NCBI GenBank assembly: GCA_023548195.1
Contig: JAJHZJ010000336.1
Location: 1,468,704 to 1,532,703 of the forward strand
From: Bettongia penicillata ogilbyi
Lineage: Eukaryota; Chordata; Mammalia; Diprotodontia; Potoroidae
Reading direction: 5' to 3'
DNA: 64,000 bases
Shown: positions 44,030 through 56,172 of the stretch, in pieces
How the letters are laid out: each line of letters begins with the position of its first letter
How positions within the stretch are numbered: position 1 is the first letter of the stretch
Position numbers and translations under genes: made by a program
The notes under the pieces: model-generated
What the model was told of the DNA's origin: nothing
Database searches by the model: none
What the model saw: only the letters and a program-made list of their open reading frames with translations

Positions 44030-44780
44030 GGTTCACATTTATATAGCCCTTTACAGTTTACAAAGTGAATTCATACACAGCAACCTTGTGAGTTAATCAG
44101 TGAAGATTTTATTACTTCATTTTGCAGATGAAAAAACTGAGACTGAAATAATTAGAGATCAGAGGACTAGAAAACGGAGGCAGAATCTAAGTATGGATTT
44201 AATTCTGGGTTTTCGGATTCTGAATTCCAATATTCTTTCTAATAAATCAAAGTCTCTTATTAAGAATTTCTCAGATTCTTTACACAAAGACCTTTGGAGA
44301 AAAGGCATTCTAAGTATTTCCCTGGGCATTATCATCATCATCATCATCATCATCATCATTGGGATAGGGACTAGACCTATGATTTCATTGGTATAGGGAA
44401 CTCCCAGGTTAGGAAATTCCCTCTACCAATGCAGGTTGGCACTTTTTCTGCTCCTTATAGTCTTAGAGAATTGCCTAGAACACTGAGCAGTTAAGTGACT
44501 TACACAAGATCACCAAACTAGTGTGTGTTAGAGGCAGGATTTGAATACATCTACCTGACTTCAAGACTAGCTGTCTACCTACTATAGAATACTGCCTTTA
44601 ATTTTATAAATAATGATGATAATAATAGCTAACATATATAGTGCTTTAAGGTTTGCATAGCACTTTACAAATATCTCATTTGGTACTCATTAAAAATAAA
44701 AAAACTTGTGAGGTAGATAATTATTATCCCCATTGTACAGATGAGGAAACTAAGGCTGAGCATAGAACCAATCCTGTGAT
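44030..44780. mobile_element. MIR-like SINEs around an (ATC)n microsatellite
   Basis: Forward MIR-type at 44030-44165 (ATTTATATAGCCCTTTACAG, CATTTTGCAGATGAAAAAAC). (ATC)9 microsatellite at 44331-44358. Reversed SINE with the CCAATGAAATCAT-type tail at 44370-44600 (GATTTCATTGGTATAGGGAA, ACCAATGCAGGTTGGCAC). Forward MIR-type at 44615-44775 (GTGCTTTAAGGTTTGCATAG, CCATTGTACAGATGAGGAAA). Confidence 0.6.
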
Positions 44781-45464
44781 CAATTACCTTGAACTTTTGA
44801 AGACAGGTAATACCATGATAATTTTATAGCTCCTAGAACTCAATTTTTCCTATCTAGAGTCCCTGAAAAGAAACAAAATTAGCCTTCTGCCCCAGCTTCC
44901 AATAAGTCACCAAATTATTTTTGGGTACATTCTACTTGCAATGCTTTTGCTAGCCTATGCAGAAGATTAAAAGATGATTGAACAAAATATAGTCTCTGAC
45001 CTCAAGGATCTCAAAACAAATTGTGTCCACTCGTGGGTATTGCTGTGGTTAAGCACTAACTCTTTTTAAAAGCTTCTCTTTGGTTCTTAAACTTTCTGAA
45101 AAGTAGAGGGAGGAAGTCCTCTGGTGTGTGTAGCCTGCAGAGCTTTATATGAGTAAACATCCTGTCATGTCCTAGAATATTACTGACTCTGCTTCTATGT
45201 CTAGAGAGTTAGGATGGGAAGAGAGAAAATCAGTGACGGAGATTGCTAGGAATTTCCAGAGCCCAGTCAATATGCAATAGGTAGGTACCATTCAAAACCA
45301 TTTTTCAACCCTCATCCCTGAATTCACAGAACCGAATAATAGACAATACTTCTTCCTATACTTCTCCCATCCCCTAAGACTAAATAAGAATCCTGAACTC
45401 CTATATCACCAGTATTTCTTAAACTCCACTGTGTACAGAGTACTATAGTAGAAAATGTGGCATG

Positions 45465-45610
45465 CTATAATGAATGGAAAACTGATTTTGAAATCAGAAA
45501 GACCTTGGGTTCAAATTTCCCTTCTGATATATACCGCCTGTGTGACCATGGGCTAGTCACTCAATTTCTCAACGACCCAAGCAACTCTCTAAAACCATAA
45601 GTTTCATAGG
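45465..45610 (+). mobile_element. MIR-like SINE
   Basis: GAAAGACCTTGGGTTCAAAT, CGCCTGTGTGACCATGGGC and AACTCTCTAAAACCATAAG are forward CORE-SINE phrases. Confidence 0.55.
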
Positions 45611-45749
45611 AAGTGCTTCTCTGTTTATCTGCTTTGGTACGTGAAATTTCCTCATTGGGAATTCCCTATAACAATGAAAACATAAATCTAATTTTTAAAA
45701 TGTACTAGATATGAGATGGAATTTCAGACAAATAGAGAACAGTCATTTA

Positions 45750-46260
45750 TCCTTCAGGATCTCAAGGAAGGATTTCATCGTAGTGGTGACACAAGATTTT
45801 GGAATTTGAAGAGATGTCATTATAGTCAAATAATCTGATCTACACTTGGAAAGAAATCTTCTCCATAGCCTCCCCACCAAGTGCTTATCAAGCAGAGGCT
45901 TGAAGACCTCCAATGAAGACAAGCCCATTACCCCCAAAAGCAGCCCATTTCTCTGGGACAGTGATCATTGTTGGGAAGTTTTTCCTCTGAACCCAAATAT
46001 GAGTCTCTGCAGCTTCCATCCCTTGTTGTCAGTTTCATCTTCTGGGGTCAAAGAGAACAAAGCTAATCCCTCTCATATGTGACAAGTCTTTTAAATATAG
46101 TTATACCTATCCTGTCTTGTCCTCTCCATACTCAATATCATCTTTTATAACCAATGCTTTTCTAACAAAGTGCCTGGTCCCCACATCAACCTGACCATCC
46201 TCCTCAGATAGTTCATATCCTTCCTAAAATGTAGCACTCAAAATTGAATCTCTAACCAAT
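45750..46260 (-). mobile_element. CR1/L3-like ancient LINE fragment
   Basis: AGGCTTGAAGACCTCCAATG, CATTTCTCTGGGACAG, AGAACAAAGCTAATCCCTCT, CTTTTAAATATAG, ATCCTTCCTAAAATGTAG and CTCAAAATTGAATC follow the order of a 3' region I associate with amniote CR1/L3 LINEs. The assignment and strand are tentative. Open frames on both strands here come from the repeat. Confidence 0.4.
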
Positions 46261-47999
46261 GGACTAGTGGAGGGAGATATGATATATAAAGTGTGGCTGG
46301 TGGTCTTGAGTAAAGGCACCTGTATTAACGGTTTCCAGGGTTGTACTTAGCATGTTTTTAGCCAGACTTGTTAGACTGATCATTAATGGTTCCAACATTA
46401 TCAGGCTCCCAGTCAGACCCATACCTGCATAGATGCTTAATCAGTACTATGTGGTATTTAATAACAATGGTGACTGTAATCCTTAGTTGTACAGATTTTG
46501 TTTGAGCAGTGGGCACCCTGCAGGCATGGATAGGACGATGGGAATGTAATAGAACTTATGAATGATACAAGGTTACTGTCCAGTTATTTGAAATTGTGGA
46601 AGGATGTGGAAGCGATTTTCTTTGTTGATATGAAAATTTAAATCAAATTCCTTACAGTTTTCTTCCTCTTTTGTGTAACATTGATTAACATTATATCACA
46701 TTGCAAATCGACAGTGTTTGAGAGTTTTTATTAGAAAAATAGAAAAATAAGAAACGGACAAGAAAAATAACACATCAAATGCTCTTTAAGAGTGTTTGAC
46801 CAAAAGGAGAGAAAGCTCAGCAGGTAAATCATAGCTGCTTTTAAGTATTTGAAAGGCAGTCATATGGAAAAGATATTAGACTTCTTCTTTTTGGCTTCAG
46901 AAGGCAAAACTAGGGCTAGTGAGTAGAAGCTGCAAAAAAGAAAATTTAGTGTTGATTTAAATAAAAACTTCTAAGAATTATTGTTAACCCGAAACAGAAT
47001 GTTCTGCCCTAGGATATCACAAGCTCTGCCTTACAAGGATATCTTCATGCAGAGGTAGGATGACCCCTTCTCTGGAACTGGATTAGCATGAAGGCTCACT
47101 AAATGTTAGATTTGGTGAAAATGAGTACTTGGTCAACAATCCAGTATTATTCTTTTTATTGTCAGCATAAAAGGATCCCAGGCACTCAAGGATACATGCT
47201 GAAAACTGAGTGGCAATCCGAAATGCCTCATTATGGCTTCATGGGTATTCTCACAATTCCATGTCACAATAGCCAGCATGGAAGTGAGGTTCCTTTCAGG
47301 TTACTCAGTCTGAACAGATATTCCCCACCCCACCACACACAACCACTTTTATACTCCTCAGGTTCCCAGCAGCCTAGGGAAATTGTCCAAACATAGTCAT
47401 TAAAGTAAACACTACTATGCATCTTGATGCTCCCCTTCTCTGAATTTTCTGCCCTTCTGTCTTTATAATCTTGTTTTTCCAACTTCTGCATACATTTCTA
47501 CTGCACTGCTCTCCTTGGTATATCTCCCCATTCTGATTCACCAGTAGAATTTACTGGGAACCATTAGAGAGCATCATCAATGCCTACCAAAAGGATGTGT
47601 GTGGATTCTTTTATTCAGGCATGGTCTGGACTACATGGGAGCCAAAGTCCTTACCAACTCTCAAAGTCTGTTATTTTCTTACACACCCTAAAGTATAAGA
47701 ATGGTGGTTAGTTCCATGTTTCCATTTCATCTTTTTGCCCTCCCAGTTTCTCTTCCTTACATTTGATTACAATATTACTTGTTGAAGCTTGTTAAAAACC
47801 TGAGAATTTATGCCCTGTTTTGAGAACTGGAGATAGATCCCAACCCATCATTGCTGTATGTCATCTTGGGGAATCTGCTGGGTGTTGAATTCAAACACAG
47901 TGGGAAGTCAACATCCATCAGCCAAAAGGATCTTCCTAAGAATTAGCAGTCTTTGATATCTGGCAGACAGTATTCCATGATGTCTGACCCACAAAGAAC
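46261..47999. other. Intergenic, nothing recognised
   Basis: No repeat phrase recognised. The frame 47103-47396 (97 codons) has no family features or splice context. Confidence 0.4.
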
Positions 48000-48990
48000 A
48001 TAGGTTTGGTTTTTAAAGGGCAGACAACAAATCATGTTCACATTTGTAAAAAAAAAAAAAAAAATTTGTGAAATTCTAAGTTAAAAGCTACAAAGATAAG
48101 AAAAGTGAACATTCCAGCAATTTAACTTAGTCTGTAATGCTTTCCTAGCCAGCCCTTGGGCCACTGAAGCAGGGCATTTGAAACCTGTAAGCACAAGTTT
48201 GATATTTTTGTAAGACTGCCAAAGCTTTAATATCAAAACAGTAATTAGCATGAAGCCTTGTGCAATTAAGCCATTCTAGAAGGGAATGAAGTTGAAATCT
48301 TTGGCAAGATTTTCTTCTGCTTGAAAAATCAATCGTTTCTAGGATATATTTTTTCTTTAAAGCTTTTCTACAAAGGTTTCAGAGTCTTAAATACCAAGTT
48401 TCTTTCTTTCTGTTAACTGATTATATGAACAGCTATTTATTTTCAGGAAATAGTTTGCAGTATGAGTCAAACCGCTATAGTCATCGAAGTGGCCAACTCT
48501 CGTATTAAAACCTTTAATTATGGTTACTTGGAAAGAATCAGTCCCTTGTCTCATCAAATTTCCTCAATCTGAGCAGTATTATTCCAGTTCCAGGAAGATA
48601 TATCCTCCTACCAGGGTAAGGAAGGCATTGCTTCAGTGATTCTAGTCATTAAAGAGATAAATTATTGCAGAAGTAATTTATCATTATGCAAATTCAGGGA
48701 GAGCCTGAGGGGGCTTGACTGAAGGTAGTCTGTTATCTGTCAGAGATTTCAAAGACCAAAATTAAGGATCATGCACATTGAGAGTCCTTAGGATGCTGAA
48801 ATTAAGCTTTTGTGTAGCAATTATCAGCTTATCTGGAATGCCAGGAAGATCATTCACCTTCCAGTGAGTAACCACTCCATCTTAGAAGGAGAACTTTTCT
48901 CTCTTCATCATACTGATAATTGAAGTCAGACTAATTAGGTTGTTCAGGTACTTCTGCTACGTCTACACCAATGCCTAAAGAAAATTGGGA
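48000..48990. promoter_or_regulatory. Candidate conserved non-coding block
   Basis: About 1 kb without recognisable repeats or open frames but dense in homeodomain- and POU-like sites. Examples are TAATTAGCATGAA (about 48243), CAATTAAGCC (about 48264), the octamer ATGCAAAT (48686-48693), AAGTAATTTATCATTATGC (about 48671) and CTAATTAGG (about 48931). This composition is typical of conserved enhancers. Conservation itself cannot be seen from one sequence. Confidence 0.3.
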
Positions 48991-49179
48991 AGTGAGGAGA
49001 GGGTAAGGGGGGTGGAGGGGTGAGAAGTCAGCTAGAAATAGAGATGTGGAAACCCTTTTCTTTACCACTCATTTTTGTTGGTGGTGGTGGGCAGAGGAGA
49101 GAGGGATGTAAGAGTGGAGAGGAAACATGCTTACAAGCATGTGGATTTTAAAATATTATAAAATGGGCATTGAAAAGCA

Positions 49180-49360
49180 GATTGACATAGTGGAATGAGA
49201 GCCATCCTTGGGAGCAGGATGACCTGATCTCAAAGTCTTACCTTTGACACACACTGACTGTTTGACCTTGGGGCAGTAAATGGCAGAATAGTTGCTCATC
49301 TGCATTGGTAGAAGGAGTTTCCTTAAAGGGATGATGCACAGACATATGAAATCATAGGTC
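49180..49360 (+). mobile_element. MIR-like SINE
   Basis: CATAGTGGAATGAGAGCCAT, GACACACACTGACTGTTTGACC and the tail CATTGGTAGAAGGAGTTTCC...ATGAAATCATAGGTC belong to the same CORE-SINE family as 5800-6060. A LINE2-type tail follows at about 49695-49765. Confidence 0.55.
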
Positions 49361-50399
49361 TAAATTTCCCAAAAAAGTAATCCATGGAAGTCATGACTAT
49401 TAAATTCCATCCAATCGGCCATGATGGTGCTATGCATTTGTATTTCAGGATCCTATGAGAGTCCTGGATCTGTTCAATTTGAGGGTGCTCCTAAAGTAAT
49501 CGCAACTTAATGAAAATGTATAAATTCATATTTTTAAAGTTTTTTTGACTAAATAAATGAAAACTATTACAAAAGTTGAAAGCTTTAAAATTAAGTGGAA
49601 AGACACTCATATGATGAAATATACTTATAAAGTACTGTTAAATATATTATATATATATGTTTTTAATTGAAAAGTCATATTGTATATAAATTGATAGCAC
49701 CTAACACTATATCTCTAGTACATAGCACACAGTAAGCATATGACAAATATCTGTTGAATTGAAGTAATTCAAAGTAAGGTCAAAGATGGTGCATTAGAGG
49801 CAACTCAGCTTAACTCTCTCAATATATTCCCTTGCAAGCAACTTTAAAATAATACCTCAAATAAAATTTCAGAGTGGTAGAGCCAATAAAAGATCAAGGA
49901 GACATTTCTGATCTAAGAAATCTTAGGAGGCTGACAGGAGTAGTCTGTAACATCAGGGCAAGAGCTCACACATGCAAAAGCAGCAGCAACGTTGGCAGCT
50001 CTCAGTTCAGAGACAATTAAGGGAGTGGGACACTTGGTAAAAAAAGAGATTACAGGTGACCTTTTCCTAACACTGAGTACAACTGGCAATGATTGGTAAC
50101 TATTGCCCATACACAGTTCTGGGTTGCAGTGGTAGAGTGTAAACAAGTGCTGGGAGTTGATCACAAGGGAGCAGGGATCCTGATTATAATTCCTAGGCAA
50201 AGAGAGAACACTAGCACTTGTGTCTACAGTGGACCAGGGACCGTTTTTGGGTAAAGACCAGAGTGCTGACCAGAAGAGCAGTCACTATACCTCTCCCCAA
50301 ATCACACCACCTTGGAAATACCAAAAATTTGAAGACCCCTAAAACTATCTCTGAAACCAGCAGCACAAAAAAAAAGCCTGAAGTAGGGAACAGTGCCTC

Positions 50400-51565
50400 C
50401 CCACCATGCCCAACTTTAATATAACACTAAAAAATCAAGAAATAGGCTGGGGAAATAAGCAAACAATAGCACCAGCAAATAATAATTTGTCCATAAAAAA
50501 GCTATCATGATAGCAGGGAAGACCAAGACATAAACTCAGAAGAAGATAAAAATGTGAAAACAGCTACAAAGCCTCAAAGAAAAATACTAAAGACCCAAGC
50601 TCAACAAGAATTCCTTGAAGAGTTAAAGATAGAGTGGTAGTGGAAAAATTGGAGGTTAGGAGGAGAATGAGAGTGATGCAAGAAAAATATGAAAAGAGAA
50701 TTAACATCTTGGTAAAAGAGGCACAAAAAAACACTGAAGAAAATAACACCCTACAAAATAGAGGTTTTGTATGTTTACCAATAGGCAACTAGGCCTACTG
50801 GTAAAAGAGGTACAACAATTCACTGAAAAAAAAAGAATTCCTTAAAAAACAGAATACGTCAAATGGAAAAGGAGGTACAAAATCACATTGAAGAAAATAA
50901 TTCCTTAAAAATTAGAATTGGGCAAATGGAAGCTAATGACTCCATGGGACATCAAGAAAGAATAAATAATGTCAACAGAATGAGAAAATAGAAGAAAATG
51001 TGAAATATCTCATTGGAAAAACAACTGACCTGGAAAATAGTTCCAGGAGAAATAATTTAAGAATTATTAGACTACCTGAAATCCATGATCAAAGAAAAAC
51101 CTATACACCATATTTCAAGAAATTGTCAAGTAAAACTGCTCCAATACCTTAGATTCAGAGGATAAAATGTAAATAGAAAGAATCTACCAATCATCTTCTG
51201 AAAGAGATCAACAAATGAAAACTCCCAGGAATATTATAGCCAAATCCCAGAGCTCCCAAGTCAAAGAGAATATACTTCAAACAGCCAGAAAGAAACAATT
51301 CAAATATTGTGGAGTCACAGTAAGAATCACACAAGATTTGGCAGCTTCCACATTAAAGGAGCAGAATTCTTGAGATATGATATTCCAAAACACAAAGGAG
51401 CTAGGATGACCACTAAGAATAACTTAAACAGAAAAATTGAGTAATTTTTCACCTGCAAGAGAAAAAACATTGATATTTAATGAAATAAAGGACTTTCAAG
51501 TGTTCCTGATGAAAAGATCACAGCTAAACAGAAATTTTGACATTCAAACACAAGACTCAAGAGAA
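50400..51565 (+). pseudogene. Decayed L1 ORF1
   Basis: ORF1 coiled-coil and RRM sequence is recognisable only in pieces: GCAAGAAAAATATGAAAAG, CTGAAGAAAATAACACC, CAGGAGAAATAATTTAAG, TCACACAAGATTTGGCAGC and ATGAAAAGATCACAGCTAAAC. They lie in the same order as in the HAL1 ORF1 at 9350-10200. It has many stops and indels and is much older than the HAL1 copies. Confidence 0.7.
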
Positions 51566-52399
51566 GCATAAAAAAGGTCAACATGAAAGAAGGGATTCAA
51601 TAGTTAAACTGTTTGAATTCCTGTATGGAAAGATGATACATGTAACTCCTAAGAACTTTATCATTATTAAAGCAGTTAAAAGGAGTTTACATAGACAGAG
51701 AGAATGAGTGTGAGTTGATTATGTTGGAATGATCTCCCCTAAAAAATGAAGGGGTAACAGAGGGAGTGGGAGAAGGGGAAAGGATAATTTTCCTCACATA
51801 AAAGAGGTGTGCAAGGAAGAGCAGTTACAGAGGAGAGAAAAAAATGGGGTGGGGGAAGGCAATGCTTGAACCTCACTCATTCGAATTGGTTAAAAGAGGG
51901 AAGAACACACACACACACACACACTCAATTTTGTATGGAAATGTAATTAACCAAATAGGGAAATAGGAGGGTAAGAGAACAAGAGAAAGGTGAAGGGGAT
52001 GACAAAAGGGTGAATCAATTAAGGAAAACAGTAGTTAGAAGCAAAATGCACTTTTGAGGAGGGACAGAATAAAAAAGGGGAGACAGAGAAAGAAACAAGA
52101 AAATAGGATGAAGGGGAATACACAGTAATCATAAATGTTGATGTGAATTGGGATGAACTCATTCATAAAATGGAAATGAATAGTAGAATGGATTAGAAAT
52201 CAGAATCCAGCAATATGTTGTTTACAAGAGACACACTTGAAACACAAAGACATACACAGAGATAAGCAAAGGGCTAGAGCAAAATCTGATATGTTTTAGC
52301 TGAACTAAAAAAGAGGCAGGGGTAGTACTCATGGTCTCAGACAAAGCAAGAGTAAAAACAGAACTAATTAAAAGGAATAATCAGAGAAACTACATTTTG

Positions 52400-52401
<2 letters not shown>

Positions 52402-52431
<30 letters not shown>
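52402..52431. repeat. A30 homopolymer inside L1 ORF2
   Basis: Thirty consecutive A lie between ...TACATTTTGCT and GGTACCATAGACAAGG. In the family this spot has only a short A run (CTAAAAGGTACC), so it is an expansion rather than a 3' tail. Confidence 0.8.
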
Positions 52432-52433
<2 letters not shown>

Positions 52434-52889
52434 TACCATAGACAAGGAAGCAATATGGAAAAATTTTATGGCAAATTTCTCTGGATCTCATTTCTGAAAT
52501 ACATATTGAGTATAGAACTGAGACAAATTTATAAAAATAAGAACCATTCCTCAATCAATAAATAATCAAAGGATATAAACAGGCAGTTTTCAGAAGAAAC
52601 CAAAGCTATTTATAGTCATGAAAAAAATGTACTAAATTACTATTGGAGAAAGGAAAATTAAAAACAACTTTGAGGTACCACCTCACACCTATCAGAAATG
52701 ACAGCTGGAGGGGATGAGGGAAAAATAGATACATTAATGAACATGTTGGTGGAGTAGTGAACTGATACAACCATTCTGCAGAACAATTTGGAACTAGGCT
52801 CAAAGAACTATAAAACCATACACACCCTTTGACCCAGAAATAGCACTACTAGGACTGTATCCCAAAGAAATTAAGGAAAAAGGAAAAGG

Positions 52890-55626
52890 GGGGAGGGACC
52901 AAGACAGCGGAGTAGAAAGACTCACATAGGCTAGCTCCGAACCCACAGCCCATAAATTTTCTGTAAAAATAACTCCACAAAAATTCTGGAGCAGTGCAAG
53001 TCGCGCAGCAACACAGTGGAGGAGATTTCCATTCCAGAGAGCCCTGAAAGACCGCCACTAAAGGTCCATCTCGCACAGGACAGCAGAGCCCAGCCCTGCC
53101 CGCATGGCCCCGAGAGGAGCAGATCGGAGCAGGCTTCAGGGACGGAATTTCCGGTGGCTGCGAAGGTCCCTCCACCCACAGGCACTACAGGTCAGTGAGA
53201 GAGACTTGTGGGCTGGCCAAGAGGGGAGCAGGGTGTCTCCATGGCTGAGGCCCCCTCTGGAGGCAGCAGCAGAGGCAACCCCCTGAGGGAACTTAACCTG
53301 GGAGGTGGCCCTGCCCCCACCTGAGCACCAGAACTTAACCTCACATTGAATAGCAGCTGTGCCCACCACTGAAAGCCCTGAGGCTGGGGTGAATCTCAGA
53401 CCCCAAGCACTAGCTGGGCAGATCTAGGTGGGGGTGCAGAGGAATCTCAAAAGTCAAGTAACTGGCTGGGAAAATGCCCAGAAAAGGGGAAAAAAAATAA
53501 GACCATAGAAGGCTACTTTCTTGGGGAACAGATGTTCCCACCTTTCATTTCTGATGACGAGGAACAATGCTTACCATCAGAGAAAGACATAGAAGTCAAG
53601 GCCTCTCTACCCCAAACATCCGAAATAGATATCCAATGGGCTCAGGCCATGGAGGAGCTCAAAAAAGATTTTGAAAATCAAGTTAGAGAGGTGGAGGAAA
53701 AAACTGGGAAGAGAAATGAGAGAGATGCAAGAAAAGCATGAAAAACGAGTCAATACCTTGGTAAAGGAGACCCAAAAAAAAATGCTGAAGAAAATAACAC
53801 CGTGAAAAATAGGCTAACTCAATTGGCAAAAGAGGTTCAAAAAGCCAATGAGGAGAAGAATGCTTTCAAAAGCAGAATTAGCCAAATGGAAAAAGAGGTT
53901 CAAAAGCTCACTGAAGAAAATAGTTCTCTCAAAATTAGAATGGAACAGATGGAGGCTAATGACTTTCTGAAAAACCAAGAAATCACACAACAAAACCAAA
54001 AGAATGAAAAAAATTGAAGAGAATGTGAAATATCTCATGCGAAAAACAACTGACCTGGAAAATAGATCCAGGAGAGACAATTTAAAAATTATGGGACTAC
54101 CTGAAAGCCATGATCAAAAAATCAGCCTAGACATCATCTTGCACAAAATTTTCAAGGAAAACTGCCCTGATATTCTAGAAACAGAGGGCAAAAGAAGTAT
54201 TCAAGGAATTCACTGATCACTGCCTGAAAGAGATCCAAAAAGAGAAACTCCTAGGAACATTGTGGCCAAATTCCAGAATTCCCAGGTCAAGGAGAAAATA
54301 TTTCAAGCAGCTAGAAAGAAACAGTTCCAGTATTGTGGAAATACAATCAGGATAACACAAGATCTAGCAGCTTCTACATTAAGGGATTGAAGGGTGTGCA
54401 ATAGGATATTCCAGAAGTCAAAGGAACTAGGACTCAAACCAAGAATCACCTACCCAGCAAAAGTGAGTATAATACTTCAGGGGAAAATATGGTCTTTCAA
54501 TGAAACAGAGGACTTTCAAGCATTCTTGATGAAAAGACCAGAGCTGAAAAGAAAATTTGACTTTCAAACACAAGAATGAGAAGAAGCATGAAAAAATAAA
54601 CAGCAAAGAGATGTCATAAGGGACTTACCAAAGGTGAACTGTTTACATTCCTATATGGAAAGACAATATTTGTAACTCTTAAAACTTTTCAATATCTGGG
54701 TAGTTGGTGGGACCACACACATACACGCACACACACACAGGTACACATGTGCACATGCACACATACACACATGCATGCACATACAGAGACAGAGAGCACA
54801 GAGTTAATTGAATAGGATGAGACCATATCTTAAAAGAAATTAAGGTAAATGGTGAGAGAGAAATGTAGTGGGAGGAGAGAGGGTGAATTGAAATTGAGCA
54901 AATTATCTCTTATTCAAGAGGCAAGTAGGAGACTTTTTAGTGGAGGGAAAAAGAGAACTGAGAAAAAAACATGAAGTTTACTCTCATCACATTCGACTAA
55001 AGGAAGGAGTAAAAGGCACACTCATTTTGGTATGAAAACCTATCTTACAGGATAGGAAAGTGGGGGAGAAGGAGATAAGCAAGGGGGGGGGGGATGATGG
55101 AAGGGAGGGCAATGGGAGGAGGGAGCAATTTGAAGTCAACACTCGGGGAGGGACAGGATCAAAAGACAGAATAGAAACAATGGGGGGCAGGACAGGATGG
55201 AGGGAAATACAGTTAGTCTTACACAACATGACTATTATTGAAGTCATTAGCAAAACTACACAGATATGGCCTATATTGAATTGCCTGCCTTCCCACAGGG
55301 AATGGTTGGGGAGGGAGGGATGGGGAGAATTTGGAACTCAAAGTTTTAGGAACAACTGTTTAGTAGTGTTCTTGCTACTAGGAAATAAGAAATACAGTTA
55401 GTGGGGAATAGAAAGTCATTTGGCCCTACAGGGCAAAAGAGAAGATGGGGACAAGAGAAGGGAGGGATGATAGAAGAGAGGGCAGATTGGTGATAGGGAA
55501 AATTATAATGCTCGGTGTATTGGGGTGGGGAGGGGATAAATGGGGAGAAAATTTGGAACCCAAAATTTTGTGGAAATGAATGTAAAAAGTTAAATAAATA
55601 AATTTATATTAAAAAAGAAAAAAAAT
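52890..55626 (+). mobile_element. HAL1 retrotransposon, near full length, nested in L1
   Basis: A second copy of the ORF1-only element: 5'UTR from GGGAGGGACCAAGACAGCGG (compare 8454), ORF1 (53474-54579), a 3'UTR with CA-rich and purine blocks, and an A-rich tail. The 13-bp target duplications AAAAAGGAAAAGG lie at 52877-52889 and 55627-55639, inside the 3' part of the old L1. The 5'UTR lacks a ~55-bp piece present in copy 1 (around 8885-8935). It has no ORF2, as in copy 1. Confidence 0.88.
53474..54579 (+). pseudogene. HAL1 ORF1, several frameshifts
   Basis: It starts MPRKG and shifts frame in the A8 run at about 53490 and again at about 53700-53790 (A9) and about 54005. Stops lie near 54214 (CACTGATC) and 54388 (GATTGAAG). 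It keeps the coiled-coil piece 53802-54017 and the end [10 protein letters not shown]. It is more decayed than the 9107 copy. The product would be an L1 ORF1p-like RNA chaperone. Confidence 0.82.
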
Positions 55627-56172
55627 AAAAAGGAAAAGGACCTATATGTACAAAAATATTTATAGCAATTTTTATTGTGGTGACAAAGAATTGGAAATTG
55701 AGGGGATACTGATCAATTTGGGAGTGGCTGAACAAGTTGTGGCATAGTATTGTGATGGAGCACAATTGTGCTGTAAGAAATGACAAGGGACATTTGGGCA
55801 GAACACCCTAATGGAAGAAAGGAGGGGAGAGGTGGGGAAGGGAGAGGCTGAGTTGTCCAACTGGAACTGCCCAGTCGGGTCCATAGAGATAAAATAGAAC
55901 CTACCTGATTAGTTGGTGAGAGCATAAGGGACAGCTCTTCACTTCACTTTGGATATTCTTCAGGTTGCTTTGAATACCTCTAGCCACCAGCATCAAGAGA
56001 AAAGATGGATGAGGCCAAACCCAATTTAGGTTGCTGAAGAAAAGACTCTATGAGGACATGAGAGGAACTGGCAGTCTCTATCATGTCCCTTTCACCAGCT
56101 TGCTACACTACAGACTTTGGAGAACTTCACCTTGGGCATGATCTAGGATGCTCTTGACTGAGTTATCTCACT

